Source: Acidaminococcaceae bacterium
Lineage (GTDB): Bacteria > Bacillota > Negativicutes > Acidaminococcales > Acidaminococcaceae
Direction: 5' to 3'
Assembly: GCA_024405585.1 (NCBI GenBank)
Contig: JAKSOM010000003.1
Location: forward strand, 1 to 22,644
Length of the DNA: 22,644 nucleotides
In this document: one piece after another, positions 7,166-15,247 of the stretch
How positions within the stretch are numbered: position 1 is the first letter of the stretch
Layout of the letters: the number at the start of each line of letters is the position of its first letter
Notes under the pieces: generated by a model
Databases searched by the model: none
Seen by the model: the letters and a program-made list of their open reading frames with translations, nothing else
Told to the model about the DNA's origin: nothing
Program-made: the position numbers and the translations under genes

Positions 7166-8052
7166 AACAAATTATGCTCCTTGAGAACCCTGTCCACCTT
7201 CTCAGCGGCATCATGGGAAATCTCCGTCAAAGGCAAACGGGGAGCCCCCACATCAATGCCGGTAACCCTGGTCACCGCATACTTCACAGGAATGGGGTTC
7301 GTTTCCACAAACATTGCTTGGCAAAGGGGAGCCAATTTGGCATTCAATTCCGCCGCTTCCTTCACCCTGCCATCGCTATAGGCCTGCATAATACCCTGTA
7401 GGCCTTCCCCACCGATATTGGACAAAACACTAATCAAACCGGTGGCACCAACGCTCATAAAAGGCAGAACCATCCCGTCATCCCCACTGTATATGCTAAA
7501 ATCCCGGGGCAACAAACGGAAAAGTTCCGCTGTTTGGGCCACATTCCCTGCCGCCTCCTTCACCGCTACAATATTGTCAAAATCCCTGGCCAGGCGGGCC
7601 ACGGTTACAGGAGCGATGTTGGATGCGGTACGGCCCGGCACATTATAAACAATGATTGGCAATTTGGTACTCTTGGCCACAGCGGCAAAATGCTGGTAAT
7701 AACCTTCCTGGGTGGGCTTGTTGTAATAGGGCCCCACAATCAGAAGGCCGTCAATGGCCATGCCGGAGATCTCTTTGACCAATTCCAAAGTGCTGGCGGT
7801 GCAGTTGGTTCCTGCCCCCACCACAATCCTGGTCCTGCCCCCCACCTTGTCAATCACCGCCTGCACGGCGGCTTTCTTTTCCGCCAAAGTCATGGTGGCG
7901 GCCTCACCCGTACTGCCGCACACCACCAGACCGTCACTGCCATGCTCCACCAGCCATTGGGCATGCCTGCCCATGGCAAGGGTATCCACACCCCCAGCGT
8001 TGAATGGTGTCACCATAGCCGTCAATAATCTGCCAAAATAAGGATTAGTCAT
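7162..8052 (-). CDS. dapA: 4-hydroxy-tetrahydrodipicolinate synthase
   Basis: DapA condenses pyruvate with aspartate semialdehyde, the first step specific to lysine and diaminopimelate. The 296-residue protein is full length. It shows the threonine motif GSTGEAATMTL (usually GTTGE, so one conservative change), YYNKPTQEGYYQHF, YNVPGRTASN with the catalytic tyrosine and substrate-binding arginine, and VAVKEAAGN with the Schiff-base lysine. These distinguish it from N-acetylneuraminate lyase and related aldolases, and the lysC and asd neighbours agree. It begins 14 bases after lysC with AAGGGGG as ribosome site, overlapping the lysC stop codon. The next pathway gene, dapB, often adjacent, is absent; a cell-wall peptidase gene takes that place. 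Confidence 0.96.
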   Translation of the reverse strand: MTNPYFGRLLTAMVTPFNAGGVDTLAMGRHAQWLVEHGSDGLVVCGSTGEAATMTLAEKKAAVQAVIDKVGGRTRIVVGAGTNCTASTLELVKEISGMAIDGLLIVGPYYNKPTQEGYYQHFAAVAKSTKLPIIVYNVPGRTASNIAPVTVARLARDFDNIVAVKEAAGNVAQTAELFRLLPRDFSIYSGDDGMVLPFMSVGATGLISVLSNIGGEGLQGIMQAYSDGRVKEAAELNAKLAPLCQAMFVETNPIPVKYAVTRVTGIDVGAPRLPLTEISHDAAEKVDRVLKEHNLL

Positions 8053-8066
8053 TTCGTTCTGCCCCC

Positions 8067-9287
8067 TTACAACTCAAACTTGGCATGCAAGGCCCGTACC
8101 GCCTCGCTCATGCACTCTTCCCGGATAATCGCACTGATGGTGTTGTCACTGTCAACCGTTTGCAAAATGGCAATGCCCTTCTCCGTCAAAGCGGAAACGA
8201 AGGAAGCCATCAATCCCAAGGACCCCCGCTGGGGCTCCAAAATAATGGTAACCTTGGCGCACCTATCGTTGCAAAAATATTCAAGACCTTCCTTGTCAAG
8301 AACCGCCCTGGTTTCACCAACCTTGCCCGCAAAGACGGCAAACATGGCCTCCCTCTCCGAAAGGTTCAGGAAGGAAACGCTGACCCCGGCCTTGGCAATT
8401 TCCCGGAAGATCTTTTCCCCGGCCGCAATATTATCCGGATTCAAACGGATTCTGAATTGGGCGATACCGTCCATATTGGCAATGCCGGTGACCGCCTTAT
8501 TGCTGAAGGCCACATCCGCACCGATGGCCCCGTCAGGCCTGTCGTTGGTAATGCGGGTTCCCGGCGCATCGCTGAAGGTGGATTTTACAATCAGAGGAAT
8601 ATTGCTGCTCATGGCAATTTCCACCGCCCTGGGATGAATAACCTTGGCCCCATTGTGGGCCATCTGGGCCACCTCGTTATAAGTCACGGTCTTGAGAATG
8701 TTGGCATCCTTCACCAGCCGGGGATCAGCCGTCATAATGCCTTCCACATCCGTATAAATCTCCACAAACTCCGCATGGAGCGCCGCACCCAACGCCGCAG
8801 CGGTGGTATCACTGCCGCCCCGCCCCAGGGTGGTGAAATTGTGGTTGTTTTCCGTAATGCCTTGGAAACCGCAAACCACGGGCACCAATCCGTCCTCAAG
8901 GAACCGCAACAGATTGGAGGTATGGATATTCTTGATTCTGGCAGCCCCGTACTGGCTGTCGGTAATAATCCCCGCCTGGCCCCCGGTCAGGGCCACGGAC
9001 ATCAAACCCGCCTTCTGCAAAGTGGCAGCCATGACGCAGGAAGAAATCACTTCACCGCAGCACATCAACAAATCCACCTCATGGGCGCTGACGGAAAGAT
9101 TCACATCCTTCAAAAAATCAATCAAAGTATCGGTGGCATAGGGCTCCCCCCTGCGACCCATGGCGGAAACCACAATGACAGGACTGTAGCCCCCATCAAT
9201 GGCCCCCTTGACCTTCTTCAGCACCGCCGCCCTGTTCTCCGCCGTAGCGACGGAAGTTCCTCCGAACTTCTGCACAATTATCTTCAT
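8067..9287 (-). CDS. lysC: Aspartate kinase with C-terminal ACT domains
   Basis: This enzyme phosphorylates aspartate and starts the pathway to lysine, diaminopimelate, threonine and methionine. The 406-residue protein is the length of monofunctional class II aspartokinases. It has KFGGTSVA (7-14), VVSAMGRRGEPYATDTL, the nucleotide-site block TTLGRGGSDTTAAALGAAL and IYTDVEGIMTADPR. After about residue 265 come two ACT domains, recognisable in VTGIANMDGIAQFRIRL and KVTIILEPQRGSLG, which normally mediate feedback control by lysine or threonine. An internal start producing a separate ACT subunit, as in some Bacillus enzymes, is possible but I see no strong evidence for it. The ATG lies one base beyond the asd stop codon, with a weak AAAGG ribosome site, so coupling to asd translation is likely. 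Confidence 0.96.
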   Translation of the reverse strand: MKIIVQKFGGTSVATAENRAAVLKKVKGAIDGGYSPVIVVSAMGRRGEPYATDTLIDFLKDVNLSVSAHEVDLLMCCGEVISSCVMAATLQKAGLMSVALTGGQAGIITDSQYGAARIKNIHTSNLLRFLEDGLVPVVCGFQGITENNHNFTTLGRGGSDTTAAALGAALHAEFVEIYTDVEGIMTADPRLVKDANILKTVTYNEVAQMAHNGAKVIHPRAVEIAMSSNIPLIVKSTFSDAPGTRITNDRPDGAIGADVAFSNKAVTGIANMDGIAQFRIRLNPDNIAAGEKIFREIAKAGVSVSFLNLSEREAMFAVFAGKVGETRAVLDKEGLEYFCNDRCAKVTIILEPQRGSLGLMASFVSALTEKGIAILQTVDSDNTISAIIREECMSEAVRALHAKFEL

Positions 9288-9288
9288 C

Positions 9289-10320
9289 TCAAATCCAACC
9301 TTTCCCGATCATAACTTCTGCAATTTGCAGGGTGTTCAGTGCCGCACCCTTGCGAATCTGGTCCCCCACCACCCAAAGATTGAAAGTGTTGGGCTGGGTC
9401 TCGTCCCTCCTCAACCGTCCCACATAACAATCGTTCTTATCACTGGTATAGAGGGGCATGGGGTACTTCTGCTCCGCAGGATTATCCAACATCTGCACCC
9501 CGGGGAACTTGTCAATGGCCGCAGCCATCTCCCGCAAGTCCAAATCGTGCTCAAACTCAATATTTACGGATTCGCTATGGCTGCGATATACGGGCACCCG
9601 CACCGTGGTGGCCGTAATCTTCATCTCGTAATCGTCAAAAATCTTTTGGGTCTCATTCACCATCTTCATCTCTTCCTTGGTATAGAGATTATCCAGGAAA
9701 ATATCAATCTGGGGAATCAGATTGAAGGCGATGGGATAATGCTTGGGCATGGACCCTGTGGGCAAAAGTTCCGCCGTCATCTCCTGACCCCGGGTGTGCT
9801 GCAGCACCTGCCTGTCCAATTCATCAATCCCCTCTTTGCCCGCACCGCTCACCGCCTGATAAGTGCTGACCACAATCCGTTTGATCCTTGCCAAATCGTA
9901 TAGGGGCTTCAATGCCATGCACATGATGATTGTGGAACAATTGGGATTGGCAATAATCCCCTTATGCTTCAAAATCGCTTCAGGATTAACCTCCGGCACC
10001 ACCAGGGGCACCTCCGGATCCATCCTGAAAGTGGAACTGTTGTCAATAACCACCGCCCCGGCCTTGACCGCATAGGGGGCAAACTCTTTGGAGATACTGC
10101 CGCCGGCAAACAGGGCAATATCAATATCCTTGAAGGAATCGGCAGTAGCTTCCTGCACAACAAACTCCCTGCCGCAGGTTGTCAACATTTTACCGACGCT
10201 CCGTTTGGAAGCCAAAAGCCGCAACTCATTGAACGGAAAATTCCTTTCCTCAATCAACTTCAAAAACTCTGTGCCCACTGCACCCGTAGCACCCAAAATG
10301 GCCACATTATACTTCTTCAT
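9289..10320 (-). CDS. asd: Aspartate-semialdehyde dehydrogenase
   Basis: Asd reduces aspartyl phosphate to aspartate semialdehyde with NADPH, the branch point between lysine/diaminopimelate (DapA) and homoserine (Hom). It is 343 residues. The NADP-binding loop is ILGATGAVG (8-16), the catalytic cysteine is Cys128 in NPNCSTI, followed by YQAVSGAGKEGIDEL (154-168), and the proton-handling histidine is in RVPVYRSHSE (His248). It is the first gene of the second transcription unit. GGGAGGG lies 5 bases before the ATG. Upstream are a terminator hairpin of the previous unit and a TATAAT-containing palindrome. A 6-bp hairpin (10332-10353, CTTTGT pairing with ACAAAG) ends at the edge of the ribosome site and could modestly affect translation. 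Confidence 0.96.
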   Translation of the reverse strand: MKKYNVAILGATGAVGTEFLKLIEERNFPFNELRLLASKRSVGKMLTTCGREFVVQEATADSFKDIDIALFAGGSISKEFAPYAVKAGAVVIDNSSTFRMDPEVPLVVPEVNPEAILKHKGIIANPNCSTIIMCMALKPLYDLARIKRIVVSTYQAVSGAGKEGIDELDRQVLQHTRGQEMTAELLPTGSMPKHYPIAFNLIPQIDIFLDNLYTKEEMKMVNETQKIFDDYEMKITATTVRVPVYRSHSESVNIEFEHDLDLREMAAAIDKFPGVQMLDNPAEQKYPMPLYTSDKNDCYVGRLRRDETQPNTFNLWVVGDQIRKGAALNTLQIAEVMIGKGWI

Positions 10321-10331
10321 AACAACCCTCC

Positions 10332-10387
10332 CTTTGTCAAAGTATTTACAAAGTGTCTGATTTTCAAAATACTACAATTATATTGTA
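10332..10387 (-). promoter_or_regulatory. Putative promoter/operator region of asd-lysC-dapA unit
   Basis: On the minus strand a perfect TATAAT (10382-10377) sits inside an inverted repeat TACAAT-ATA-ATTGTA (10387-10373), about 57 bases before the asd ATG. A matching -35 box is not convincing: the hexamer 17 bases upstream is ATCAGT, inside the terminator stem. An activator or an alternative promoter is therefore possible. A weaker pair, TTGAAA (10367-10362) with TACTTT (10344-10339), also has 17-base spacing but would leave too short a leader. A small CTTTGT/ACAAAG hairpin lies next to the ribosome site. The leader is too short for a lysine riboswitch. Confidence 0.4.
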
Positions 10388-10389
10388 AC

Positions 10390-10428
10390 AAAAAAAGTAA
10401 CTGATTTCAATAATCAGTTACTTTTTTT
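10390..10428 (-). terminator. Intrinsic terminator after thrB (bidirectional hairpin)
   Basis: Two 17-base arms (10390-10406 and 10412-10428) pair perfectly around a 5-base loop (10407-10411). The core is GTAACTGATT with a run of seven A on one side and seven T on the other, so it can end transcription in either direction. Read on the minus strand it lies about 146 bases beyond the thrB stop and ends just upstream of the asd promoter. The stem is A/T-rich, which makes it weaker than a G/C-rich terminator, but the perfect pairing and T-tract are convincing. Confidence 0.75.
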
Positions 10429-10573
10429 AACAACCCTCATTACCTGTTTTTTCCTTCCGCTTGTGCTCCTCACTTCTCGCTCCCTACCACCTGACACCTA
10501 TTGCACAAGGCACAAGAAGAACATTTGGTTTCTAATCCCCTATCAGCTGACTGCTGAGTGCCAATTGTTCATT
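10429..10573. other. Non-coding spacer after thrB with short internal repeats
   Basis: I see no gene in this stretch. It contains a tandem GCACAAG-GCACAAG (10503-10516), an inverted CTTGTGC (10460-10466), a CAGC...GCTG palindrome (TCAGCTGACTGCTGA near 10543-10557) and pyrimidine-rich degenerate text (CTCCTCACTTCTCGCTCCC near 10467-10485). It looks like the remnant of an intergenic repeat element. No terminal inverted repeats or transposase fragments are evident. Confidence 0.4.
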
Positions 10574-11488
10574 TTACCACATAATTCTTGCACCCTGGGT
10601 GTCCATGTCATAGATGTAGTATTGGCTTTCCACACCTTTGAGTTTCAGGGCGTTTTGCATGGCCGCACCGATGGCTTCCACATCCTGGTCCGGGGATGCA
10701 TAGGCCATGATGGTTGAACCCGCCCCGCTGATGATGGCACTATATGCCCCTTTATTCCTTGCCCCGTAAAAAGCTTCCCGTAATCCGGGAATAAGGTGTG
10801 CCCGATAGGGCTGATGCAACTTATCCTGCATAGCCGTGGGCAAATATTCATATTTACCTGATGTCAGGGCCGCCACCAAAAGTGCGGTACGGCTGGCATT
10901 CACCACAGCATCTTTATGGTTAATTTTGAAAGGAATGGCTTTGCGGGCCAGTTCCGTAGATAATTTCAATTCCGGTACACAAGCAATAAATTTGATGGGT
11001 TTGGCCGGTTGCAATACAAAGCATTTCGGCCCCAAGGACTCAAAAAAGCTAATGGTAAAGTTACCATAAATGGCCGGAGCCACATTATCCGGATGACCTT
11101 CCAGGGAATTGGCATAACGCAAAAGTTCCTCTTTTGTCAAGTTCGCTTCCCCCAGGATGCTGGCAGCCAATACCCCGCCCACGATGGCGGAAGAACTGGA
11201 GCCCAAACCCCTGCTCATAGGAATCCGGTTCACCTGTTTCAGTTTCAAGCCGATGTGCCGTCCGTTAGCCACTTTGTTCCACACCCGGAAAAAACTGCTA
11301 AATGCCAGGTTATAACTGCCGGGCTGCATATAGCCCGCACCTTCACCTTCAATTTCCAACTCCAATTTGTCATTATCCGTAATTTCATAGGTTACTTCGT
11401 TGTAAAGGTTCAGCGCCACTCCCAAGCAATCAAAACCGGGGCCGCAATTGGCCGAAGTGGCCGGTATTTTCAATGTTATCTTGTTCAA
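10574..11488 (-). CDS. thrB: Homoserine kinase (GHMP family)
   Basis: ThrB phosphorylates homoserine for threonine synthesis. The 304-residue protein is standard length. It has the N-terminal PATSANCGPGFDCLGVALNLYN (9-30) typical of homoserine kinases and the ATP-binding GHMP loop PMSRGLGSSSSA (90-101), with a third conserved block around ISGAGSTIMAY. The start is TTG at 11488, overlapping the hom stop as TTGA. AAGGA lies about 8 bases upstream, with GGAGG further out. No in-frame ATG occurs before residue 54, which would remove the first conserved motif, so TTG is the real start. It is the last gene of the long dprA-initiated unit. thrC is not in the window. Confidence 0.95.
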   Translation of the reverse strand: MNKITLKIPATSANCGPGFDCLGVALNLYNEVTYEITDNDKLELEIEGEGAGYMQPGSYNLAFSSFFRVWNKVANGRHIGLKLKQVNRIPMSRGLGSSSSAIVGGVLAASILGEANLTKEELLRYANSLEGHPDNVAPAIYGNFTISFFESLGPKCFVLQPAKPIKFIACVPELKLSTELARKAIPFKINHKDAVVNASRTALLVAALTSGKYEYLPTAMQDKLHQPYRAHLIPGLREAFYGARNKGAYSAIISGAGSTIMAYASPDQDVEAIGAAMQNALKLKGVESQYYIYDMDTQGARIMW

Positions 11489-12789
11489 TCTAAATCCTTA
11501 TCCTCCACTCTGATTACACTGCAAATTTTGGCCACAACCGGCAATACTTTCAAAAGGTTCAATGCCATTTCCAAATTCATTTCACTTACCCTGTGGGTAA
11601 TGACCACGATTTCCGCCGCACCGTTGGGCAAATCCTTTTGCACCACGTTACGCAAACTTACTTTTTGGGAGGCGAAAGCCGCAGCAATGGCACTCAAGGC
11701 CCCCGGTTCGTCCGTAACATTCATACGGATGTAGCAGGGAGTATACATATCCTTTTTCGCACAGAGTTTCTTTTCATTGAAGCAGGTGCAGCTGATGCGC
11801 CCCCTGTCCTTGTTCCGCAAATTCCTGGCCGCTTCCATAATGTCGCTGCAAACCGCACTGGCTGTGGGGAACCTACCTGCCCCCATACCCATAAACATGG
11901 TGTCACCCACCGCATCCCCAACTACGAAAATGGCATTATATACATCGTTGACATTGGCCAAGGGATGTTCCTCCGGCAGCATGGCCGGATGTACAGAGAT
12001 GCTGACACCATGTTCCTCATCCCGTTTGGCCACCGCCAACAGTTTGATTATATACCCCAGTTCTTTGGCAAATTGGATGTCACGGATGGAAATGTCCTGA
12101 ATGCCTTTAATATCCACATCTTCAAGGGAGAACCGGCTGTTAAAGGCAATAGAAGCCAGGATGACAATTTTTCTGGCTGCATCCAGTCCTCCCACATCCG
12201 CCGTGGGATCGCTCTCCGCATAACCCTTGGCCTGAGCTTCTTTCAGCACATCACCATAATCCACGCCCTCTTTGGTCATTTTAGTCAGCATATAGTTGGT
12301 AGTGCCGTTGACTATGCCCATAACGCTGTTGATGCGGTTGGCCGCCAAAGATGTTTTCAGCGGAGTGATGATGGGAATACCCCCCGCCACGCTGGCTTCA
12401 AACAGTAAATCCGTGTGGTGTTCCTCCGCCAAAGCAAAAAGTTCCTTGCCATATTTGGCAATCACGTCCTTATTGGCAGTGATTACGGATTTGCCTTTTT
12501 GCAATGCCTCCGCAATGAACTCCTTAGCCGGATGTTCCCTGCCAATCAGTTCCACCACAATTTTGATTTCCGGGTCATTCAAAATGTCTTCAATTTTGTC
12601 CGTATAAGTATAATTTTTGCCGTATTCCTTATCGTACAGGGGCATATCCTTGGTCAAACCAAAAATTTTAGCCACCTGAATTTTTTCTCCGGCTTTTTTG
12701 GCAATGTCCTCAGCGTTCTTTTCCAGAACCTTGATCACACCGCCTCCCACAGTACCCGCTCCCAAGAGCCCAAGTTTTACAGTATCCAT
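11485..12789 (-). CDS. hom: Homoserine dehydrogenase with ACT domain
   Basis: Hom reduces aspartate semialdehyde to homoserine, the branch to threonine and methionine. The 434-residue protein has three parts. An N-terminal NAD(P)-binding domain carries LGLLGAGTVGGGV (7-19). The catalytic domain carries ASVAGGIPIITPL, GIVNGTTNYMLTKM, and a DPTADVGGLDAARKIVILA block with the catalytic lysine. A C-terminal ACT domain (about 355-430) begins YIRMNVTDEPGALSAIAAAF and normally senses threonine. This long ACT-containing form is typical of Bacillota. The ATG at 12789 has AAGGAG 6 bases upstream. It follows the HTH-ACT gene by 16 bases and overlaps thrB by 4. Confidence 0.96.
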   Translation of the reverse strand: MDTVKLGLLGAGTVGGGVIKVLEKNAEDIAKKAGEKIQVAKIFGLTKDMPLYDKEYGKNYTYTDKIEDILNDPEIKIVVELIGREHPAKEFIAEALQKGKSVITANKDVIAKYGKELFALAEEHHTDLLFEASVAGGIPIITPLKTSLAANRINSVMGIVNGTTNYMLTKMTKEGVDYGDVLKEAQAKGYAESDPTADVGGLDAARKIVILASIAFNSRFSLEDVDIKGIQDISIRDIQFAKELGYIIKLLAVAKRDEEHGVSISVHPAMLPEEHPLANVNDVYNAIFVVGDAVGDTMFMGMGAGRFPTASAVCSDIMEAARNLRNKDRGRISCTCFNEKKLCAKKDMYTPCYIRMNVTDEPGALSAIAAAFASQKVSLRNVVQKDLPNGAAEIVVITHRVSEMNLEMALNLLKVLPVVAKICSVIRVEDKDLD

Positions 12790-12805
12790 TTTTTCTCCTT
12801 AAAAT

Positions 12806-13252
12806 TTATAAATTTTGCCCAACGACTTCCAATCGTTTCACACCGTCAATCATACGGATTTTGTCCAAAAACGCTTCCAATTCAATACCCATAGTTTTGG
12901 TATCAATGGAAAGAGTGGTCATGGCCACACCCTGCAGGGGAATGCCCTGATTTATGGTAATGACGCTCCCCCCATCAAATGCAACCGCCCTGAGAACAGA
13001 ACTCAAAACACCCTTTTTGTGTTCCAGAAGCAAAGATAAACTGATAATTTTTTCCTTACTTGCATCATAGAAAGGAAAAACAAAGTCCTTGTATTTGTAA
13101 AAAGCGCTGCGGCTCAAATCGTACTTCTGTACTGCTTTCTGAATAGTGATATCTTCATCGTAACGTAACAGTTCCTTGACTTTGATGGTTTTCTTGATGG
13201 CTTCCGGCAGAATTGCTTCCGCAATCAGATAAAAATTGCCCGTCTCTTTCAT
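12806..13252 (-). CDS. HTH-like/ACT domain protein, PheB (UPF0735) family
   Basis: This 148-residue protein belongs to the UPF0735/PheB group, judging by layout and text. The N-terminal half has a putative helix-turn-helix, DITIQKAVQKYDLSRSAFYK (34-53). The C-terminal half is a single ACT domain starting IISLSLLLEHKKGVLSSVLR, followed by GGSVITINQGIPLQG. ACT domains bind amino acids, so the combination suggests an amino-acid-responsive regulator, but the biochemical function of the family is not established as far as I know. It sits directly before hom and thrB, making threonine or a related amino acid a reasonable guess for ligand. AGGAGG lies 6 bases before the ATG and overlaps the plsY stop (TAG). 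Confidence 0.85.
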   Translation of the reverse strand: MKETGNFYLIAEAILPEAIKKTIKVKELLRYDEDITIQKAVQKYDLSRSAFYKYKDFVFPFYDASKEKIISLSLLLEHKKGVLSSVLRAVAFDGGSVITINQGIPLQGVAMTTLSIDTKTMGIELEAFLDKIRMIDGVKRLEVVGQNL

Positions 13253-13261
13253 AATAACCTC

Positions 13262-13909
13262 CTATTTGAACTTTTTGGGATTACCCATTTTTATTTTGCT
13301 TTCGGTCCCATGAATCAACCGCAAGATATTTTCCTTGTGACGAATAATGATGAACAACCCGCAAATGGCGGAAAGCGCTATATAGGATCTGGGATAGTGC
13401 AAATACCAGCCAAGAAAAGGGCCTATGGCCGCAGCCGCTATGGAGGCCAATGAAACGTAACGGGTGAAAAAAACAATCACTCCCCATACCGCCAAACTGA
13501 TGGCACAGACATCCGGCATCAGGTAGATGAGAAGTCCCAGCCCGGTGGCCACTCCTTTGCCCCCCTTTAACCCCAAAAACAGAGAATAGTTGTGCCCCAA
13601 AATGGTACCTATGGCACAAATGACCGTCAAAAAATTCATGTGGAAAAGGTAATTGGCAATGAAGCAGGCAACTATGCCCTTGAAAGCATCACTGAACAAA
13701 ACTAAAGCCGCGGTCCTGGCCCCAACAGTGCGAAACACATTGGTGGAACCAATGTTATGGCTGCCGTATTCACGGATATCGATGTGGTGCAGGGCTTGGA
13801 CAATCCACAGTCCGCTGGGTACGGAGCCAAAGATATAACCCAAAAGCAAACATTCCACAATGGGAAGGGCCAAGGGTTCCAAAACTGTCAAATCATGTAA
13901 ACTGACCAT
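13262..13909 (-). CDS. plsY: Glycerol-3-phosphate acyltransferase PlsY
   Basis: PlsY is a polytopic inner-membrane enzyme that transfers an acyl group from acyl-phosphate to glycerol-3-phosphate, making lysophosphatidic acid. The 215-residue protein has several hydrophobic segments and the three conserved loops: GYIFGSVPSG near the start, GSHNIGSTNVFR with the acceptor-site serine and asparagine, and LGHNYSLFLGLKGGKGVATGLG. The start is the ATG at 13909, overlapping the der stop as TGATG. A TTG one codon upstream is too close to the GGAGG site to be used. The N-terminus is about 10 residues longer than many homologues before the first membrane span. The stop is TAG. The der-plsY pairing is common in Bacillota. 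Confidence 0.95.
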   Translation of the reverse strand: MVSLHDLTVLEPLALPIVECLLLGYIFGSVPSGLWIVQALHHIDIREYGSHNIGSTNVFRTVGARTAALVLFSDAFKGIVACFIANYLFHMNFLTVICAIGTILGHNYSLFLGLKGGKGVATGLGLLIYLMPDVCAISLAVWGVIVFFTRYVSLASIAAAAIGPFLGWYLHYPRSYIALSAICGLFIIIRHKENILRLIHGTESKIKMGNPKKFK

Positions 13910-15237
13910 CAATCCTCCTCGTTTTTGCCTCTGACAATGATTTTGATGGGGGTTCCTTCAAAACCGAAGGATTCCCGCAATTTGTTTTCAATATAGCGCT
14001 GATAACTGAAATGCATAATGGATGGTTCATTGACAAATAGTACAAATGTGGGGGGCTTCACTTTCACTTGGGTCCCGTAGAAAATCCTCAGCCGTTTCCC
14101 CTTGTCCGTTGGAGTGGGATTCATGGCCACCGCATCTTCCAAAATCCGATTCAGCACATTGGTGGCAATCCGCATGGAGCACTGCTCCGCCACATATCTG
14201 ATGACTTCCGGCAAACGGTTGATTCGCTGCTTGGTCAAGGCGGAAACGAAAACCGGCGGTGCATATTGCAAAAAAATCAATTCCTTGCGGAGTTCCTCCG
14301 TAAAGCGGATGGTGGAATCATTTTTCTTATTGTAGAGGTCCCATTTGTTCACCACCAGCACCACACCTTTGCCCGCCTCATGGGCATAGCCCGCAATTTT
14401 TTTGTCCTGCTCCGTAACACCGGGCACCGCCTCCATCACCATCAGAACCACATCGCATCGGTCCACGGCCCTAGGGGAACGCATCACGCTGTAGCGTTCA
14501 ATGTTCTCCTCCACCTGTCCCTTCCGCCGCATGCCGGCGGTATCAATGAAAAGATATTTTTGCCCGTCGATGGTCACCAATGTATCAATGGCATCCCTAG
14601 TGGTGCCTGGAACATTGCTGACAATGGATCGCTGCTGCCCCACCAAAAGGTTGAAAATACTGCTCTTTCCCACATTTGGCCTGCCGATGAGGGCAACCTT
14701 AATGATATCCTCCTCCTCGCCGGTGGCATCCAAACCCAACTGCTCAAAATAACCCACCACCTTGTCCAGCAAATCCCCCAACCCCAAATGGTTGGCCGCA
14801 GAAATGGGCATAGGGTCACCCAAACCCAATTGGTAAAAATCGTAAACGCTCAATTCATCCTTGGGACTGTCGGCTTTATTCACCGCCAAAACAATGGGTT
14901 TCCTGGATTCCCTGAGCAGCTTGGCCACCCCCGCATCTTCATCCGTAATGCCCGTCTTGGCATCACAAAGGAAAAGAATGACATCCGCCTCCCGGATGGC
15001 AATCTGGGCCTGAGTACGGATGGATACGGCAATTTCATCAGTGTTCATAATCTCAATACCACCCGTATCCACCATCAGAAATTCCTTATCCAGCCATTCC
15101 CCGTTGGCATAGATTCTGTCCCTGGTGACTCCCGGTGTATTATCCACAATGGAAATACGGCTATTGGCAAAAATATTGAATAATGTGGATTTCCCCACAT
15201 TGGGCCGTCCCACAATGGCCACAATCGGTTTGCTCAT
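13909..15237 (-). CDS. der: Ribosome biogenesis GTPase Der (EngA)
   Basis: Der has two tandem GTPase domains and a KH-like domain and acts in assembly of the 50S ribosomal subunit. The 442-residue protein starts MSKPIVAIVGRPNVGKST, with the first P-loop at about 9-16 (GRPNVGKS), DTPGVTRDR-like switch text (NTPGVTRDRIY) and NKAD. The second domain has GRPNVGKSS, DTAGMRRKG and NKWD. The C-terminal KH-like region (about 355-442) ends IKIIVRGKNEED. I placed the start at 15237 because AAGGAG lies 7 bases before it. The frame is open 17 codons further but that extension overlaps the cobO-like gene and has no ribosome site. Confidence 0.97.
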   Translation of the reverse strand: MSKPIVAIVGRPNVGKSTLFNIFANSRISIVDNTPGVTRDRIYANGEWLDKEFLMVDTGGIEIMNTDEIAVSIRTQAQIAIREADVILFLCDAKTGITDEDAGVAKLLRESRKPIVLAVNKADSPKDELSVYDFYQLGLGDPMPISAANHLGLGDLLDKVVGYFEQLGLDATGEEEDIIKVALIGRPNVGKSSIFNLLVGQQRSIVSNVPGTTRDAIDTLVTIDGQKYLFIDTAGMRRKGQVEENIERYSVMRSPRAVDRCDVVLMVMEAVPGVTEQDKKIAGYAHEAGKGVVLVVNKWDLYNKKNDSTIRFTEELRKELIFLQYAPPVFVSALTKQRINRLPEVIRYVAEQCSMRIATNVLNRILEDAVAMNPTPTDKGKRLRIFYGTQVKVKPPTFVLFVNEPSIMHFSYQRYIENKLRESFGFEGTPIKIIVRGKNEED

Positions 15238-15247
15238 CTGTTTCTCC

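Noticed and set aside
8085..9314. Long plus-strand open frame opposite lysC (409 codons)
   Set aside because: It is antisense to a full aspartokinase, has low-complexity His/Gly/Asn composition and no family match.
10321..10389. Lysine riboswitch upstream of asd-lysC
   Set aside because: Only about 70 bases separate the terminator and the asd ATG, far shorter than a lysine aptamer, and none of its conserved helices are visible.
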